Source of the DNA: Bacteroidota bacterium
Lineage (GTDB): Bacteria > Bacteroidota > Bacteroidia > Bacteroidales > Bacteroidaceae
Direction of reading: 5' to 3'
DNA: 63,803 bases
Assembly (NCBI GenBank): GCA_023425865.1
Contig: JAFABV010000044.1
Location: forward strand, 1 to 63,803
The notes under the pieces were generated by a model, which ran no database searches, had not been told where the DNA came from, and saw only the letters and a program-made list of their open reading frames with translations. Shown here one piece after another: positions 35,066-43,617 of this stretch. How positions within the stretch are numbered: position 1 is the stretch's first letter; every line of letters starts with the position of its first letter. Both the position numbers and the translations under genes were made by a program.

Positions 35066-36292
35066 TTATTTCTTCACCAGACTGCCCAATCCGGAGAGCA
35101 AGGCACGGGCCAGCGGGTTGTCGTCGAAGTTTTCTTCGGCGGTAGCGGTATCCTCGGCGAAATCGAGCTTTCGAGGGTCCTTGGGCACCACCTTGTAGGC
35201 CGAGCGCCCATGGATGCGGGTACGTACGAAGCCGGCTTCTTGCAGGGCGAAGCCCACGTCTTGGTTGACATGCTCGCCCGGCGTCCAGTAGGGATACTCC
35301 TGCATGAGCCGGTCGATGATGGCATCCACGTAGGTGGCCTTCACCTTCTTGCCCCGTGGCGCGGCGGCATAGAGCATCGTCACCATCTTCACCAGGTTGT
35401 CGGCCTCCTGGAAGGGTGAGTTTTGCACGGCCATGCCCTCGCGCTCGGCATCGGTGAGGGCGAAGTCGGCACCGTCGTCGAGTTCGGCCTTGAGCTGGGC
35501 ATAGAGTTGCTCGTAAGGCACGGGGTGTTCGAGGTTGATGCGATGCCCGGCCTCCACACACACTAAATGGGCCACGCCGGCGGCGTCGGTCATGGGGTGG
35601 AGGTTGCCCGTGTTGGCGATAAATGACGACCACACGCGGCGCGGCTCGACGGTAATGCCATAGCTACGGCGGAAGACGGGGGTGCTCCGAGAGAACAGGT
35701 AGCGCACCAAGGGCTGCTGCTCGGTGTTGTCTTGGTAGAATTCGTCGATACACACCAGCAGGTTTGTCGTCACCAGGTCGTGTACCTCGGCCGTCGAACG
35801 CAGGTGCACCTGGTCGGTATAGTACCGTCGCAGCTCGGGTGGCAGGATGGTATTGCAGAACGAGGTCTTGCCATAGCCATACTGTCCCACGATTACCGGG
35901 ATGATGACATCGCGTTGGGGCACGTCGTAGCCCATCCACCGCGCCACCATCTGCAGCATCCACTTATGAAAGCGGGCGGCCCAGTCGGGGTTTGAGGTGA
36001 CGATGCGCTCAGACAGTGCAGTGACGTAGTCGGTGCCGTCCCACTCCTCAAGACCGTCTATCCACGCTTCGGCGGGGTTCCATTCCGTAATGAGCGTGGA
36101 GGCCGCAAAGTGCTTCACGGTGCTTTCGGTGAGCTCCACGCCATCGCGTCCCGCCTCAAGCACCAGGGTGTTGATGGCTTCTGTGGAAAGCGGAAGATAC
36201 TCGTCAGCGTCCCGTCCGGCATAGTCAATCTCTCCGGTGAGCACGTTACGACGTAGCCTGCAATGATTTTCGAGATAGGTGAGGGCATCCAT
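35066..36292 (-). CDS. VapE/VirE-type P-loop ATPase
   Basis: A 408-residue protein of the virulence-associated E family, related to superfamily 3-like primase-helicase ATPases. The Walker A motif is GQYGYGKTSFCN, the Walker B-like strand LLVCIDEF, and the arginine-rich RSYGITVEPRRVW segment with FIANTG follows. A small C-terminal domain resembles a winged helix (DVGFALQEAGFVRTRIHGRSAYKV). In mobile elements this domain is often fused to a primase or VirE N-terminal domain; here it stands alone. The frame opens at 36316 with a TTG inside the -7 element, so the ATG at 36292 is preferred. The role is not known. Confidence 0.82.
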   Translation of the reverse strand: MDALTYLENHCRLRRNVLTGEIDYAGRDADEYLPLSTEAINTLVLEAGRDGVELTESTVKHFAASTLITEWNPAEAWIDGLEEWDGTDYVTALSERIVTSNPDWAARFHKWMLQMVARWMGYDVPQRDVIIPVIVGQYGYGKTSFCNTILPPELRRYYTDQVHLRSTAEVHDLVTTNLLVCIDEFYQDNTEQQPLVRYLFSRSTPVFRRSYGITVEPRRVWSSFIANTGNLHPMTDAAGVAHLVCVEAGHRINLEHPVPYEQLYAQLKAELDDGADFALTDAEREGMAVQNSPFQEADNLVKMVTMLYAAAPRGKKVKATYVDAIIDRLMQEYPYWTPGEHVNQDVGFALQEAGFVRTRIHGRSAYKVVPKDPRKLDFAEDTATAEENFDDNPLARALLSGLGSLVKK

Positions 36293-36313
36293 GGGGTCTA
36301 TGCTTTTTGCCCA

Positions 36314-36321
36314 CAAAGTTA
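36314..36321 (-). promoter_or_regulatory. -7 element of the vapE-like gene
   Basis: TAACTTTG on the minus strand, ending 21 nt before the ATG at 36292. Confidence 0.5.
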
Positions 36322-36364
36322 ACGAAAAGTAGGGTGTAACCGAAGCAAAACAGGTAAAAAATAA

Positions 36365-36407
36365 AGCCGTCAGGGTGCAATTTCAACATTCTTGCACCCT
36401 GACGGCT
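36365..36407 (-). terminator. Terminator of the lrp-peptidase operon
   Basis: A perfect 16-bp stem (AGCCGTCAGGGTGCAA at 36365-36380 with 36392-36407). On the minus strand it is followed by TTTATTTTTT. Confidence 0.85.
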
Positions 36408-36430
36408 GATTCTTGTCTGTGTCCTGATTC

Positions 36431-37498
36431 TTACTCCTCGGTGTAAATCACCTGAATGAGGGTCTGTCCCACGGCCTTGAGCGTGTTGGGATCAATGTGT
36501 TCCATATTGTCGTCGAGCGTGTGCCAGGTGGGTCCGAAAGAACTTTGCTGGCAGTCGGGATAATAGGGAATGATGTCGATGCAGGGAATCTTGGCCACCT
36601 GGTTCACGGGAATATGGTCGTCGGTGATCATACCGCCGTCGCTATTGGGAAAGAAAGAGCCGTAGCCTGCCTGACGGGCAGCACGCCATACCTTCTTCAC
36701 AATCTCGGGGGCATACTGCATCGACATGCCCTCGCGATAGAAGCGAGCACCTTGCCCACCCACCATATCGAGCAAAATGCCGTAGCGCGGGGCATAGCCC
36801 TGGGGCAGGTTGGCCGAGAAATACTGTGCGCCGAGGGCCCACGAGTTGGGGTCGTCGGGCTGGTTGGACCACTGCGGAGTGCCCCAGTCTTCGGCGTCGA
36901 AACATACGAAGTCGATGCCGAGGTTGGGTGACAGACGGTGGCTGTTGGGCTTAGACGGTTGGGTATTGGCTGATGACTCGGCAGCCTGGAGCACGCGGGC
37001 TATCTCTAACATCACCGCTACGCCGCTGGCAGCGTCGTTGGCGGCAATGATGGGCTTGCGCCAGTTGGCAGAGTCAGGGTCGTTGTCGGCCCAAGGACGG
37101 GTGTCCCAATGGGCACAGAGCATGATGCGCGTGGTGGCTGCTGGATTGTAGCTGGCCATGATATTCGTGGCCTTGAGTATCGTGCCGTCATATCCCTTGA
37201 GGTCGGCTTGCTGTGTAATCACCTTGCAGCCATACTGCTTAAAGCGCGCCACAATCCACTCCAGGCACTGCTCGTGTTCTTTGGAGTTCATGTAGCGGGG
37301 TCCAAAGTCGCACTGTGCCTTGGTGAAGGCATAGGCTGAGTCGGCATTGAACGTCGGACCTACGGGCGCCACTTTCTCCACGTCGTCTGTGTTTTCGGTG
37401 TTGGGCGACGACATGGCTGGGTACAGCCACATCGCTACGATGGCCCCAAGAAGGGCTACAACCATGATGATAATAATACTTTTAGAGTGTTTCTTCAT
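36431..37498 (-). CDS. M28 family metallopeptidase-like protein (possible glutaminyl cyclase)
   Basis: A 355-residue exported protein anchored by MKKHSKSIIIIMVVALLGAIVAMW. The zinc-binding core of the M28/glutaminyl-cyclase fold is present: CAHWDTRPWADND, then AANDAASGVAVMLEIA, then FVCFDAEDWGTPQW. The arrangement resembles Bacteroidota glutaminyl-peptide cyclotransferases, which convert N-terminal Gln to pyroglutamate in the periplasm; an aminopeptidase is the alternative. Its ATG overlaps the stop codon of the preceding gene (ATGA), so the two are translationally coupled. The earlier open frame from 37549 lies inside that gene. Confidence 0.85.
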   Translation of the reverse strand: MKKHSKSIIIIMVVALLGAIVAMWLYPAMSSPNTENTDDVEKVAPVGPTFNADSAYAFTKAQCDFGPRYMNSKEHEQCLEWIVARFKQYGCKVITQQADLKGYDGTILKATNIMASYNPAATTRIMLCAHWDTRPWADNDPDSANWRKPIIAANDAASGVAVMLEIARVLQAAESSANTQPSKPNSHRLSPNLGIDFVCFDAEDWGTPQWSNQPDDPNSWALGAQYFSANLPQGYAPRYGILLDMVGGQGARFYREGMSMQYAPEIVKKVWRAARQAGYGSFFPNSDGGMITDDHIPVNQVAKIPCIDIIPYYPDCQQSSFGPTWHTLDDNMEHIDPNTLKAVGQTLIQVIYTEE

Positions 37499-39402
37499 TT
37501 TCTTGCGCTTTGCACCAACGACATCACGCGCAGCCAGTTGCCGCCCCAAATTCTCTCGATGTCGCGCTCACTGTATTTCCTACGGAGCAAATGGCGTGTG
37601 AAATTGATGAGTTCTGAGGCGTCGGCACATCCTCTGACGGTACCGTCGCCGTCGAAATCGGTGCCTATCCCCACATGGTCGATGCCCATGATGCTGATGG
37701 CATGTTCGAGGTGGGCGATGGCATCCATGAGCGTGGCCTCGCTGCCCTTACGCAGAAATCCATGATAGAGCGTTATCTGGGCCACCCCGCCCTTCTTGGC
37801 CAACGCCCTGAGCTGGTCGTCGGTGAGGTTGCGGGCTACATCACAGAGCGCCTTGCAATTGCTGTGCGAGCATACGATGGGCACCCGACTGATGTCGAGA
37901 GCGTCGTAGAACGACTTTTCGCCGCCATGGCTCAGGTCTACCATGATGCCCTCGTCATTCATGCGCTGGATCACCTTCTCACCAAACTGCGACACCCCGT
38001 TGTGCATATTGCTCCCCCGGGCACTGTCGCAAATATCGTTGTCGCCATTGTGGCAAAGGGTGATATACACCACGCCACGCTGGGCGAAATGACGGACATT
38101 GGCCAGGTCGTGGTTGAGTGCCAGACCATTCTCAATGCCAAACATGATTGATTTTCTGTCTTTGCGCTTGTCCTCATAGAGGTCGGCAGGGGTACGCGCG
38201 ATGCTGATATACTGACTGTTCTGCTCTACAATCCGCTCCAGCTTGTCGAAGATGAGGTCGGCATACTGCAGGGGCGAAAGCTGCGTCGACAGTCCGTGCC
38301 ACTCAGGGTTGTGCTTGATGATACCGCCAATATCCACTTTCTGCGAGAACTGCTCGCCCATTTTGGGCTGCGGCAGATAAGCCACCATGACCACGGCGTC
38401 TTGTCGTCCTTCGGTCATCTTGTGCAGGTCGTAGAGGATACGTGGGTCGCGCTGGTCGAAACGCACGCCTTGTGGGAAGAACATCGGCGTGTCGCAATGC
38501 GAGTCGAGGGTGAGGATGCGGTCGTGCAGCTGCTTGGTGTCTGCAAACAGTCGTGCCTCATCCACCAACCACCTGAACAGTGGCAGGCCTTCTTTGCCCA
38601 ACCACTCGGGGTGCCATTGCACGCCCATGATGGGCTTAAACTCAGCGCTCTCCATGGCCTCGATGAGGCCGTCGGGGGCCGTGGCCGTCACCTTAAACCT
38701 ATTGCCGGGGTCGGAAACCACCTGATGGTGGAAGCTATTGACAAACAAAGTAGCCCTTTGGCCCTCTCCCCCGCCCTCTCCAGCGGGTGCGGGAATGTCG
38801 GTACCAAAGATGCTGGCCAAGTAAGAGCCGGGCACCACTCGTACAGTATGTGTAGGCTCGCTGCGGTCAGCGTCTTGCGAATGCTTTATGCTGTTTGCCA
38901 CCGCCGCGTCTTCAGGAGCTTGCCGCGGGGCGTTATCCAATCCCTTGGAAGAAGCGCCAAGGGCAAGGTCAATATCCTGCGCCACCTTACCTCCTAACGC
39001 CACGGCCAACGTCTGCATGCCCCTGCAAATGCCCAATATGGGTATCTGCCGGTTGAAGGCCAGTCGGGTGATGAGCAGTTCGGGCAGGTCGCGTGTGGCA
39101 TTGACGCCGTGAAGCTTAGGCGAAGGCTCTTCCCCCGTCCACAACGGATTGATGTCGCCACCACCAGTGAGCAGCAATCCGTCGATCTGGTCGAGCGTAT
39201 GGATGAGCACATCCTTGTCGGCCACCGGAGGAATAATCACCGGCACGCCTCCCGCCTCCACCACCTGGGTGTAGTAACGCTCGCGCAGGGTAGCGTCTCC
39301 GTCGGCATAATTGGCCGTGATACCTATCACCGGCTTCTTCCTTCCCTCTGGAAAGGAAGCGTAAAACTCGTTGAGATGCTCGTCGAGATTGAATCGATTC
39401 AT
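37495..39402 (-). CDS. Fusion of a C26 glutamine-amidotransferase-like hydrolase and an M19 dipeptidase
   Basis: One 635-residue chain with two enzymes and no signal peptide. Residues about 20-270 are a peptidase C26 (gamma-glutamyl hydrolase/PuuD-like) domain: LLLTGGGDINPLW, the nucleophile elbow LGICRGMQ with Cys126, and the His-Glu pair in VQWHPEW. Residues about 290-630 are an M19 (renal-type) dipeptidase with metal ligands in LDSHCDTP, FGIENGLAL, DLSHGG and CSHSN, plus GIGTDFDGDG. Both active sites look intact. The ATG at 39402 (MNRFNLDEHL) is preferred over a TTG at 39414. It sits 4 nt after lrp and overlaps the M28 gene. Combined release of gamma-glutamyl groups and dipeptide cleavage is an inference. 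Confidence 0.88.
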   Translation of the reverse strand: MNRFNLDEHLNEFYASFPEGRKKPVIGITANYADGDATLRERYYTQVVEAGGVPVIIPPVADKDVLIHTLDQIDGLLLTGGGDINPLWTGEEPSPKLHGVNATRDLPELLITRLAFNRQIPILGICRGMQTLAVALGGKVAQDIDLALGASSKGLDNAPRQAPEDAAVANSIKHSQDADRSEPTHTVRVVPGSYLASIFGTDIPAPAGEGGGEGQRATLFVNSFHHQVVSDPGNRFKVTATAPDGLIEAMESAEFKPIMGVQWHPEWLGKEGLPLFRWLVDEARLFADTKQLHDRILTLDSHCDTPMFFPQGVRFDQRDPRILYDLHKMTEGRQDAVVMVAYLPQPKMGEQFSQKVDIGGIIKHNPEWHGLSTQLSPLQYADLIFDKLERIVEQNSQYISIARTPADLYEDKRKDRKSIMFGIENGLALNHDLANVRHFAQRGVVYITLCHNGDNDICDSARGSNMHNGVSQFGEKVIQRMNDEGIMVDLSHGGEKSFYDALDISRVPIVCSHSNCKALCDVARNLTDDQLRALAKKGGVAQITLYHGFLRKGSEATLMDAIAHLEHAISIMGIDHVGIGTDFDGDGTVRGCADASELINFTRHLLRRKYSERDIERIWGGNWLRVMSLVQSARK

Positions 39403-39406
39403 TGAT

Positions 39407-39868
39407 TTAGTCAAAGCTTACCGGTATCTCACGCTTAATGCTTTGCTCAAGTGAGATGAGTGTTTCGGTGGATACCACGCCAGGAATGGCCTGCAGACGA
39501 TTATTGAGCAAATCCATCAACTGTTCGTTGTCGCGCACATAAACCTTGATGAGCATGGTGTAAGACCCCGTTGTAAAGTGGCACTCCACAATCTCGGGAA
39601 TCTCCTGCAACTGCTTCACCACATCCTTATACATAGAGCCTCGTTCAAGATTCAAGCCTACATAGGTACATGTACTGTAGCCCAGGCTCTTGGGATTGAC
39701 ATCAAAACCGCTGCCGGTGATGATGCCATTCTCCATAAGACGCTGTACGCGCTGGTGAATGGCAGCCCTCGACACGCCACACTCGGCGGCTACGTCCTTA
39801 AAGGGAATACGTGCATTCTTGGAAAGGATAGAAAGGATTTTCTTGTCTAAATTGTCAATTTTATCCAT
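39407..39868 (-). CDS. Lrp/AsnC family transcriptional regulator
   Basis: A 153-residue regulator. The N-terminal helix-turn-helix is KILSILSKNARIPFKDVAAECGVSRAAIHQRVQRL, followed by a RAM ligand-binding domain containing YVGLNLERGSMYKDVVKQLQEIPEIVECHFTTGSYTMLIKV. Such proteins bind amino acids and often control the adjacent genes. It is first in an operon with the C26-M19 fusion and the M28 gene, so control of peptide or amino-acid use is likely. The ATG at 39868 lies about 30 nt after the predicted transcription start; the longer frame from 39907 would begin upstream of it. Confidence 0.93.
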   Translation of the reverse strand: MDKIDNLDKKILSILSKNARIPFKDVAAECGVSRAAIHQRVQRLMENGIITGSGFDVNPKSLGYSTCTYVGLNLERGSMYKDVVKQLQEIPEIVECHFTTGSYTMLIKVYVRDNEQLMDLLNNRLQAIPGVVSTETLISLEQSIKREIPVSFD

Positions 39869-39904
39869 TACTGTTGAGTTTACATATGGTGTAATTAGTG
39901 GTAG

Positions 39905-39935
39905 CAAATATAGGAAGATTTCGGCATATTAGCAA
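39905..39935 (-). promoter_or_regulatory. Promoter of the lrp-peptidase operon
   Basis: On the minus strand, TTG (39935-39933), a 20-nt spacer, then TATATTTG (39912-39905). A full match, and it decides the lrp start. Confidence 0.75.
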
Positions 39936-39937
39936 CA

Positions 39938-39971
39938 AAATGCACGGATAAATTCACATATCCGTGCATTT
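39938..39971 (-). terminator. Terminator of the FKBP gene cluster
   Basis: A perfect 13-bp stem (AAATGCACGGATA at 39938-39950 with 39959-39971). On the minus strand it is followed by TTTTG, so it ends transcription from the third FKBP gene. Confidence 0.75.
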
Positions 39972-40023
39972 AGTAAACATCGCCGCCCGTTTTAGACGGT
40001 CAACGCAGCTATTTAACGCTAAT

Positions 40024-41010
40024 TTATTTTCTACGTGCACCGGTACGAACCGTGGCCTTTGTGGCCGGCTTGGCAGTGCTGTTGGCAGCCTTAGGGGCAG
40101 CGGTCTCTGTCTTTGGCGCCTGGATCCCCACAAGCTCCACCGTGAAGATGAGCGTGGAGTAAGGCTTGATGTTGCCCGCCTGACGCTCGCCATAGGCCAG
40201 TTCCTGGGGAATATAGATTTCCCATTTGCTGCCCACGGGCATCATGGTGAGGGCCTCGGTCCATCCCTTGATGACTTGGTCACAACGGAAACTGTCGAAC
40301 TTAGCGCCATTATGACGGGCGGTAGCGTCGAAAACATTGCCGTCGATGGTCTTGCCTTCATACACCACGTCTACGGTCTGCTCCTTCGTAGGCACCGCGC
40401 CAGTGCCCTGCTTGATGACCTTGTACTGCAATCCTGAAGGCAGAACAGTGACGCCGCTATTTCCCGCGTTGGTCTTGAGCCAAGCCTCATTCTCTGCCTT
40501 GTAGGCGGCATTCTGCGCTTCTTTCACTTCCTTTACGCGGCCCTCGAAGAGCGCGCGGGCAGAGTCCATGGTATAGAAGGTGGTGTCTTCGTTGATACCG
40601 TCGAGGAATCCCTTGTGGAACATGGCCGCGGAGATAGAGTCGGGCGTACCACTCAGTTCACCTTTCATATTCGGCAGAATCTGGCTTGTCACCTGCTCGG
40701 CAATACTTCCGCCAGCCTGATAGGCCTTGTAAGCCTTGTCGCCCGCCTTAGACATGGCGTCACGGTAACCGCGCTCAAAGTCGGCCATAAAGGCTGTATC
40801 GACATTCAGGCGCTGCTGCAGATACATGAGCAGACCCTGTGTAGCCGTATATCCGGCCGCGTAGCTCACAGAGTCGGAGGTCGTGCTGAGCACCGTACGC
40901 TCTACGGGCGCCACCACCTTTGTCTTCTTGACTTTCTTGTCACCGGCATAGGCGGCCGTACTGATAGCTCCGGCAACAAGAACAGTTGCCAATAAAAAAG
41001 TCTTTTTCAT
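40024..41010 (-). CDS. Periplasmic FKBP-type peptidyl-prolyl isomerase
   Basis: A 328-residue exported isomerase. MKKTFLLATVLVAGAISTAAYAG is a cleavable signal peptide without a lipobox cysteine. A helical N-terminal dimerisation region (SYAAGYTATQGLLMYLQQRLNVD) precedes the C-terminal FKBP domain, where LPSGLQYKVIKQGTG, VDVVYEGKTIDGNVFD, VIKGWTEALTMMPVGSKWEIYIPQELAYG and LIFTVELVGI are clear. A basic Ala/Lys/Thr-rich tail of about 30 residues ends the chain and is not part of the isomerase. It is the third FKBP in tandem, 114 nt after the second. Confidence 0.93.
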   Translation of the reverse strand: MKKTFLLATVLVAGAISTAAYAGDKKVKKTKVVAPVERTVLSTTSDSVSYAAGYTATQGLLMYLQQRLNVDTAFMADFERGYRDAMSKAGDKAYKAYQAGGSIAEQVTSQILPNMKGELSGTPDSISAAMFHKGFLDGINEDTTFYTMDSARALFEGRVKEVKEAQNAAYKAENEAWLKTNAGNSGVTVLPSGLQYKVIKQGTGAVPTKEQTVDVVYEGKTIDGNVFDATARHNGAKFDSFRCDQVIKGWTEALTMMPVGSKWEIYIPQELAYGERQAGNIKPYSTLIFTVELVGIQAPKTETAAPKAANSTAKPATKATVRTGARRK

Positions 41011-41124
41011 TATTATTCTGTTTCTTTTAAGTCATTTCACTACGGTAGCCCGCAAGCAAAACCCCTCCCAGAAGAACAATCGTTGTCCACGAGGAGGGGA
41101 TATAGCGGGTTGCCTTGCAGCGGT

Positions 41125-42000
41125 TTACTTGCCTACCTTGATCAGCTCAATCTTGAAGATCAGCGTAGAGAAAGGCTTGATATTGCCAGCCTGACGCTCC
41201 TTGTAAGCCAACTCCTGGGGAATGTAAACCTCCCATACAGAGCCTGCGGGCATGTGTGTGAGAGCCTCTGTCCAACCGGGGATGAACTGCTTGGGCTGGA
41301 TGGTCACAGGGCCATTGCCGTTGGTGTAAGAACTCTCAAACACCTTGCCGTCGATGGTACGACCCTCGTAATTAACCGTAACGGTAGTGGTGTCAGTAGG
41401 TATGGCACCCTTACCCTCCTTGATTACCTTGTACTGCAGGCCAGAAGGCAGCGTCACCACTCCCGGCTTTTTCTTGTTGGCAGCCAGGAATTTCTCTCCG
41501 GCCTCCTTGTTGGGGCCATACTCCTTGAGCATGGTCTTGGCCTTGATGGCCTCCATCTTGGTCTGCGCAATCTGATTGGCCACCTCAGGAGTGAAGATGC
41601 CCTTGGCACCCTTGGTACCGGTGAGGAAACCTGCCAAGAGGTTCTTCAGAGAGATGGTCTTGGTAGAGTCTTCGCCGAAAAGGTCGTGGTTCACACTCTT
41701 CACCAACTGGTTAGAGAGCTGCTGCCCCACCTGCAGACCCGTGATGTAGGCAGCCTTCTTCTTGTCGTCGCCGGCATTCACACCCTCGTTGATACCTTTT
41801 ACAAACTCATCGATGTAGGCGGTGTCGATGACCTGACCCTGCTGGATGGCCTGACGCACATACTGTGACTGTGCCAAACCGATGGCGTAGCTCAGTGAGT
41901 CGACGTCGGTCTTCAAATCAGCCTTAGGAGTAGAATTGCCGCAGGCGCTGAACGTAGCCGCCGCGATGGCCATAGCGGCCAGAAGTTTTAGACTTTTCAT
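41125..42000 (-). CDS. FKBP-type peptidyl-prolyl isomerase lipoprotein
   Basis: A 291-residue isomerase with a lipoprotein signal, MKSLKLLAAMAIAAATFSAC, cleaved before the cysteine. An N-terminal FkpA-like helical domain (SLSYAIGLAQSQYVRQAIQQG) is followed by the FKBP domain with LPSGLQYKVIKEGKGAIP, VNYEGRTIDGKVFESS, FIPGWTEALTHMPAGSVWEVYIPQELAYKE and TLIFKIELIKV. The frame opens at 42045, but the signal peptide requires the Met at 42000. A GC-rich hairpin (CCCCTCC with GGAGGGG, 41065-41099) follows the gene and may partly terminate before the next FKBP gene. Confidence 0.93.
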   Translation of the reverse strand: MKSLKLLAAMAIAAATFSACGNSTPKADLKTDVDSLSYAIGLAQSQYVRQAIQQGQVIDTAYIDEFVKGINEGVNAGDDKKKAAYITGLQVGQQLSNQLVKSVNHDLFGEDSTKTISLKNLLAGFLTGTKGAKGIFTPEVANQIAQTKMEAIKAKTMLKEYGPNKEAGEKFLAANKKKPGVVTLPSGLQYKVIKEGKGAIPTDTTTVTVNYEGRTIDGKVFESSYTNGNGPVTIQPKQFIPGWTEALTHMPAGSVWEVYIPQELAYKERQAGNIKPFSTLIFKIELIKVGK

Positions 42001-42053
42001 TTGTGGATGATAAGATGTTATTTTGAATATTCTTGCTGTTCTCATCGCGTGGC

Positions 42054-42635
42054 TTACACCACCTTCACCAGTTCCACGTCGAAGATCAGCGTGGCAAAGG
42101 GAGGAATAGACTGTCCGGCACCGCGCTCCCCGTAACCTAACGTGTAGGGAATGAAGAAACGATACTTGGCACCTTCCTGCATGAGTTGCAGGCCTTCGGT
42201 CCAGCCCGCAATCACTTGGTTCAGGCCAAATGTAGCTGTCTCGCCACGACGGTAGCTGCTGTCAAACACCTGTCCGTTGATGAGCGTACCCTCGTAGTGG
42301 CACTCTACCTGGTCGGTGGCCGTCGGACGCTTGCCGTTGCCCTCGCGCAACACCTGATACTGCAAGCCAGAAGCCAATGTCACCACACCGTCTTTCTTGC
42401 TGTTCTCGGCCAAGAAGCTCTCGCCCTCAGCCTTGGCACCCTTGGCCTGCTCCTCAGCTTTCTGTGAGAAGAAGGCCTCCACGGCAGCCTGTGCCTCTGT
42501 ATCTGATATTGACGCCTGACCTGCAAACACGTCCTTGATCGCCTGGGCGAAATCGTCGACATTCACTTCAGCGGCATCCATCTGCTGCAGCTGGTGGCCG
42601 ATGCTCATACCCAGCGCGTAACTTACTTTGTCCAT
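42054..42635 (-). CDS. Cytosolic FKBP-type peptidyl-prolyl isomerase
   Basis: A 193-residue isomerase with no signal peptide, starting MDKVSYALGMSIGHQLQQMD. It has the same layout as its neighbours: a short helical N-terminal part, then the FKBP domain with LASGLQYQVLREGNGKRP, VECHYEGTLINGQVFDSSY, VIAGWTEGLQLMQEGAKYRFFIPYTLGYGERGAG and TLIFDVELVKVV. It is first in the tandem cluster and is preceded by a -7 element. Expected role: folding of proline-limited proteins in the cytosol. Confidence 0.93.
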   Translation of the reverse strand: MDKVSYALGMSIGHQLQQMDAAEVNVDDFAQAIKDVFAGQASISDTEAQAAVEAFFSQKAEEQAKGAKAEGESFLAENSKKDGVVTLASGLQYQVLREGNGKRPTATDQVECHYEGTLINGQVFDSSYRRGETATFGLNQVIAGWTEGLQLMQEGAKYRFFIPYTLGYGERGAGQSIPPFATLIFDVELVKVV

Positions 42636-42668
42636 TTTTGTCTTTGCTTATTGATAATAAATAATGTG

Positions 42669-42676
42669 CAAAGATA
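42669..42676 (-). promoter_or_regulatory. -7 element of the FKBP cluster
   Basis: TATCTTTG on the minus strand, 33 nt before the first FKBP ATG. Confidence 0.55.
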
Positions 42677-42719
42677 CTATTTTTAATTTTTCAGGAAACC
42701 ATTCTTCCTAAAAAATCAC

Positions 42720-42727
42720 TATTTTTG
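42720..42727 (+). promoter_or_regulatory. -7 element of the sirtuin gene
   Basis: TATTTTTG, 32 nt before the ATG at 42760, divergent from the FKBP promoter. Confidence 0.5.
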
Positions 42728-42759
42728 TACAATAATAACAATTTTGTCAGAACGCGTCC

Positions 42760-43464
42760 ATGAAAAAGAAACTCGTATTCCTCACCGGAGCCGGAATGTC
42801 GGTAGAGAGCGGCTTCAAGACCTTCCGCGGCAACGACGGCCTTTGGGAAAACTATCCCGTAGAGCAAGTGGCCTCGCACGAGGGTTGGGAAGCCGACCCT
42901 ACGTTAGTAACCAACTTCTATAACATGCTGCGCCAAAAACTGTGGAACGCCGAGCCCAACCGGGGGCACCGCCTCATGGCCGACTTAGAGCGCGAGTACG
43001 ACGTGGCGGTTCTCACGCAGAACGTCGACAACCTGCATGAGAAGGCGGGCTCCACCCATGTCATACACCTGCACGGTGAGCTCACCAAGGTATGCTCAAG
43101 CCGCGACCCCTACGACCCCGCCTACATCCGGCAACTCACCCCCGACCACAGCGACGTGGCGCCCGGCACGCGTGCCGGCGACGGCTCGCTGCTGCGTCCC
43201 TTCATCGTTTTCTTTGGCGAGAGCGTGCCCATGCTCGGTGTCGCGGCCGAAGAAGCGGCGCAGGCCGACGCGTTTGTCATCGTCGGCACCTCGCTCAATG
43301 TCTATCCTGCGGCCTCACTCGTGCGGTACGCCCCACCCCACTGCCCCATCTTCGTCATCGACCCCAACGCCGTGGAGGCCAACACCGCACAGCCTTACCA
43401 ACATATCCGCAAGGGCGCATCAGAGGGGATGCAAGCGCTTCTGCCCTTGCTTCCGCGGCCCTGA
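42760..43464 (+). CDS. cobB: NAD-dependent protein deacylase, sirtuin family
   Basis: A cytosolic NAD-dependent lysine deacylase of 234 residues. It shows GAGMSVESGFKTFRGNDGLWE (NAD binding), TQNVDNLHEKAGS, the catalytic His in IHLHGEL, and FGESVPM and VGTSLNVYPAASLV. The zinc-ribbon region (KVCSSRDPYDPAYIRQL) has only one cysteine instead of the usual four, as in a subgroup of Bacteroidota sirtuins, so structural zinc is probably absent. The substrate acyl group cannot be fixed from the sequence. Confidence 0.9.
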   Translation: MKKKLVFLTGAGMSVESGFKTFRGNDGLWENYPVEQVASHEGWEADPTLVTNFYNMLRQKLWNAEPNRGHRLMADLEREYDVAVLTQNVDNLHEKAGSTHVIHLHGELTKVCSSRDPYDPAYIRQLTPDHSDVAPGTRAGDGSLLRPFIVFFGESVPMLGVAAEEAAQADAFVIVGTSLNVYPAASLVRYAPPHCPIFVIDPNAVEANTAQPYQHIRKGASEGMQALLPLLPRP

Positions 43465-43582
43465 AGCCTCACCCGTCAGGCCATGCCATAGGGCCGCGCT
43501 TTTTTCGGCCGACGCTACGACTTTAGGGAAATACCTACTCCAAAATAGGCATTTCCCATCTTCCACAGTCAACAGGATTCCC

Positions 43583-43590
43583 TATTTTTG
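43583..43590 (+). promoter_or_regulatory. -7 element of the outer-membrane protein gene
   Basis: TATTTTTG, 27 nt before the ATG at 43618. Confidence 0.5.
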
Positions 43591-43617
43591 CACCAGAGAA
43601 CCAAAAATTAGAGAGTT

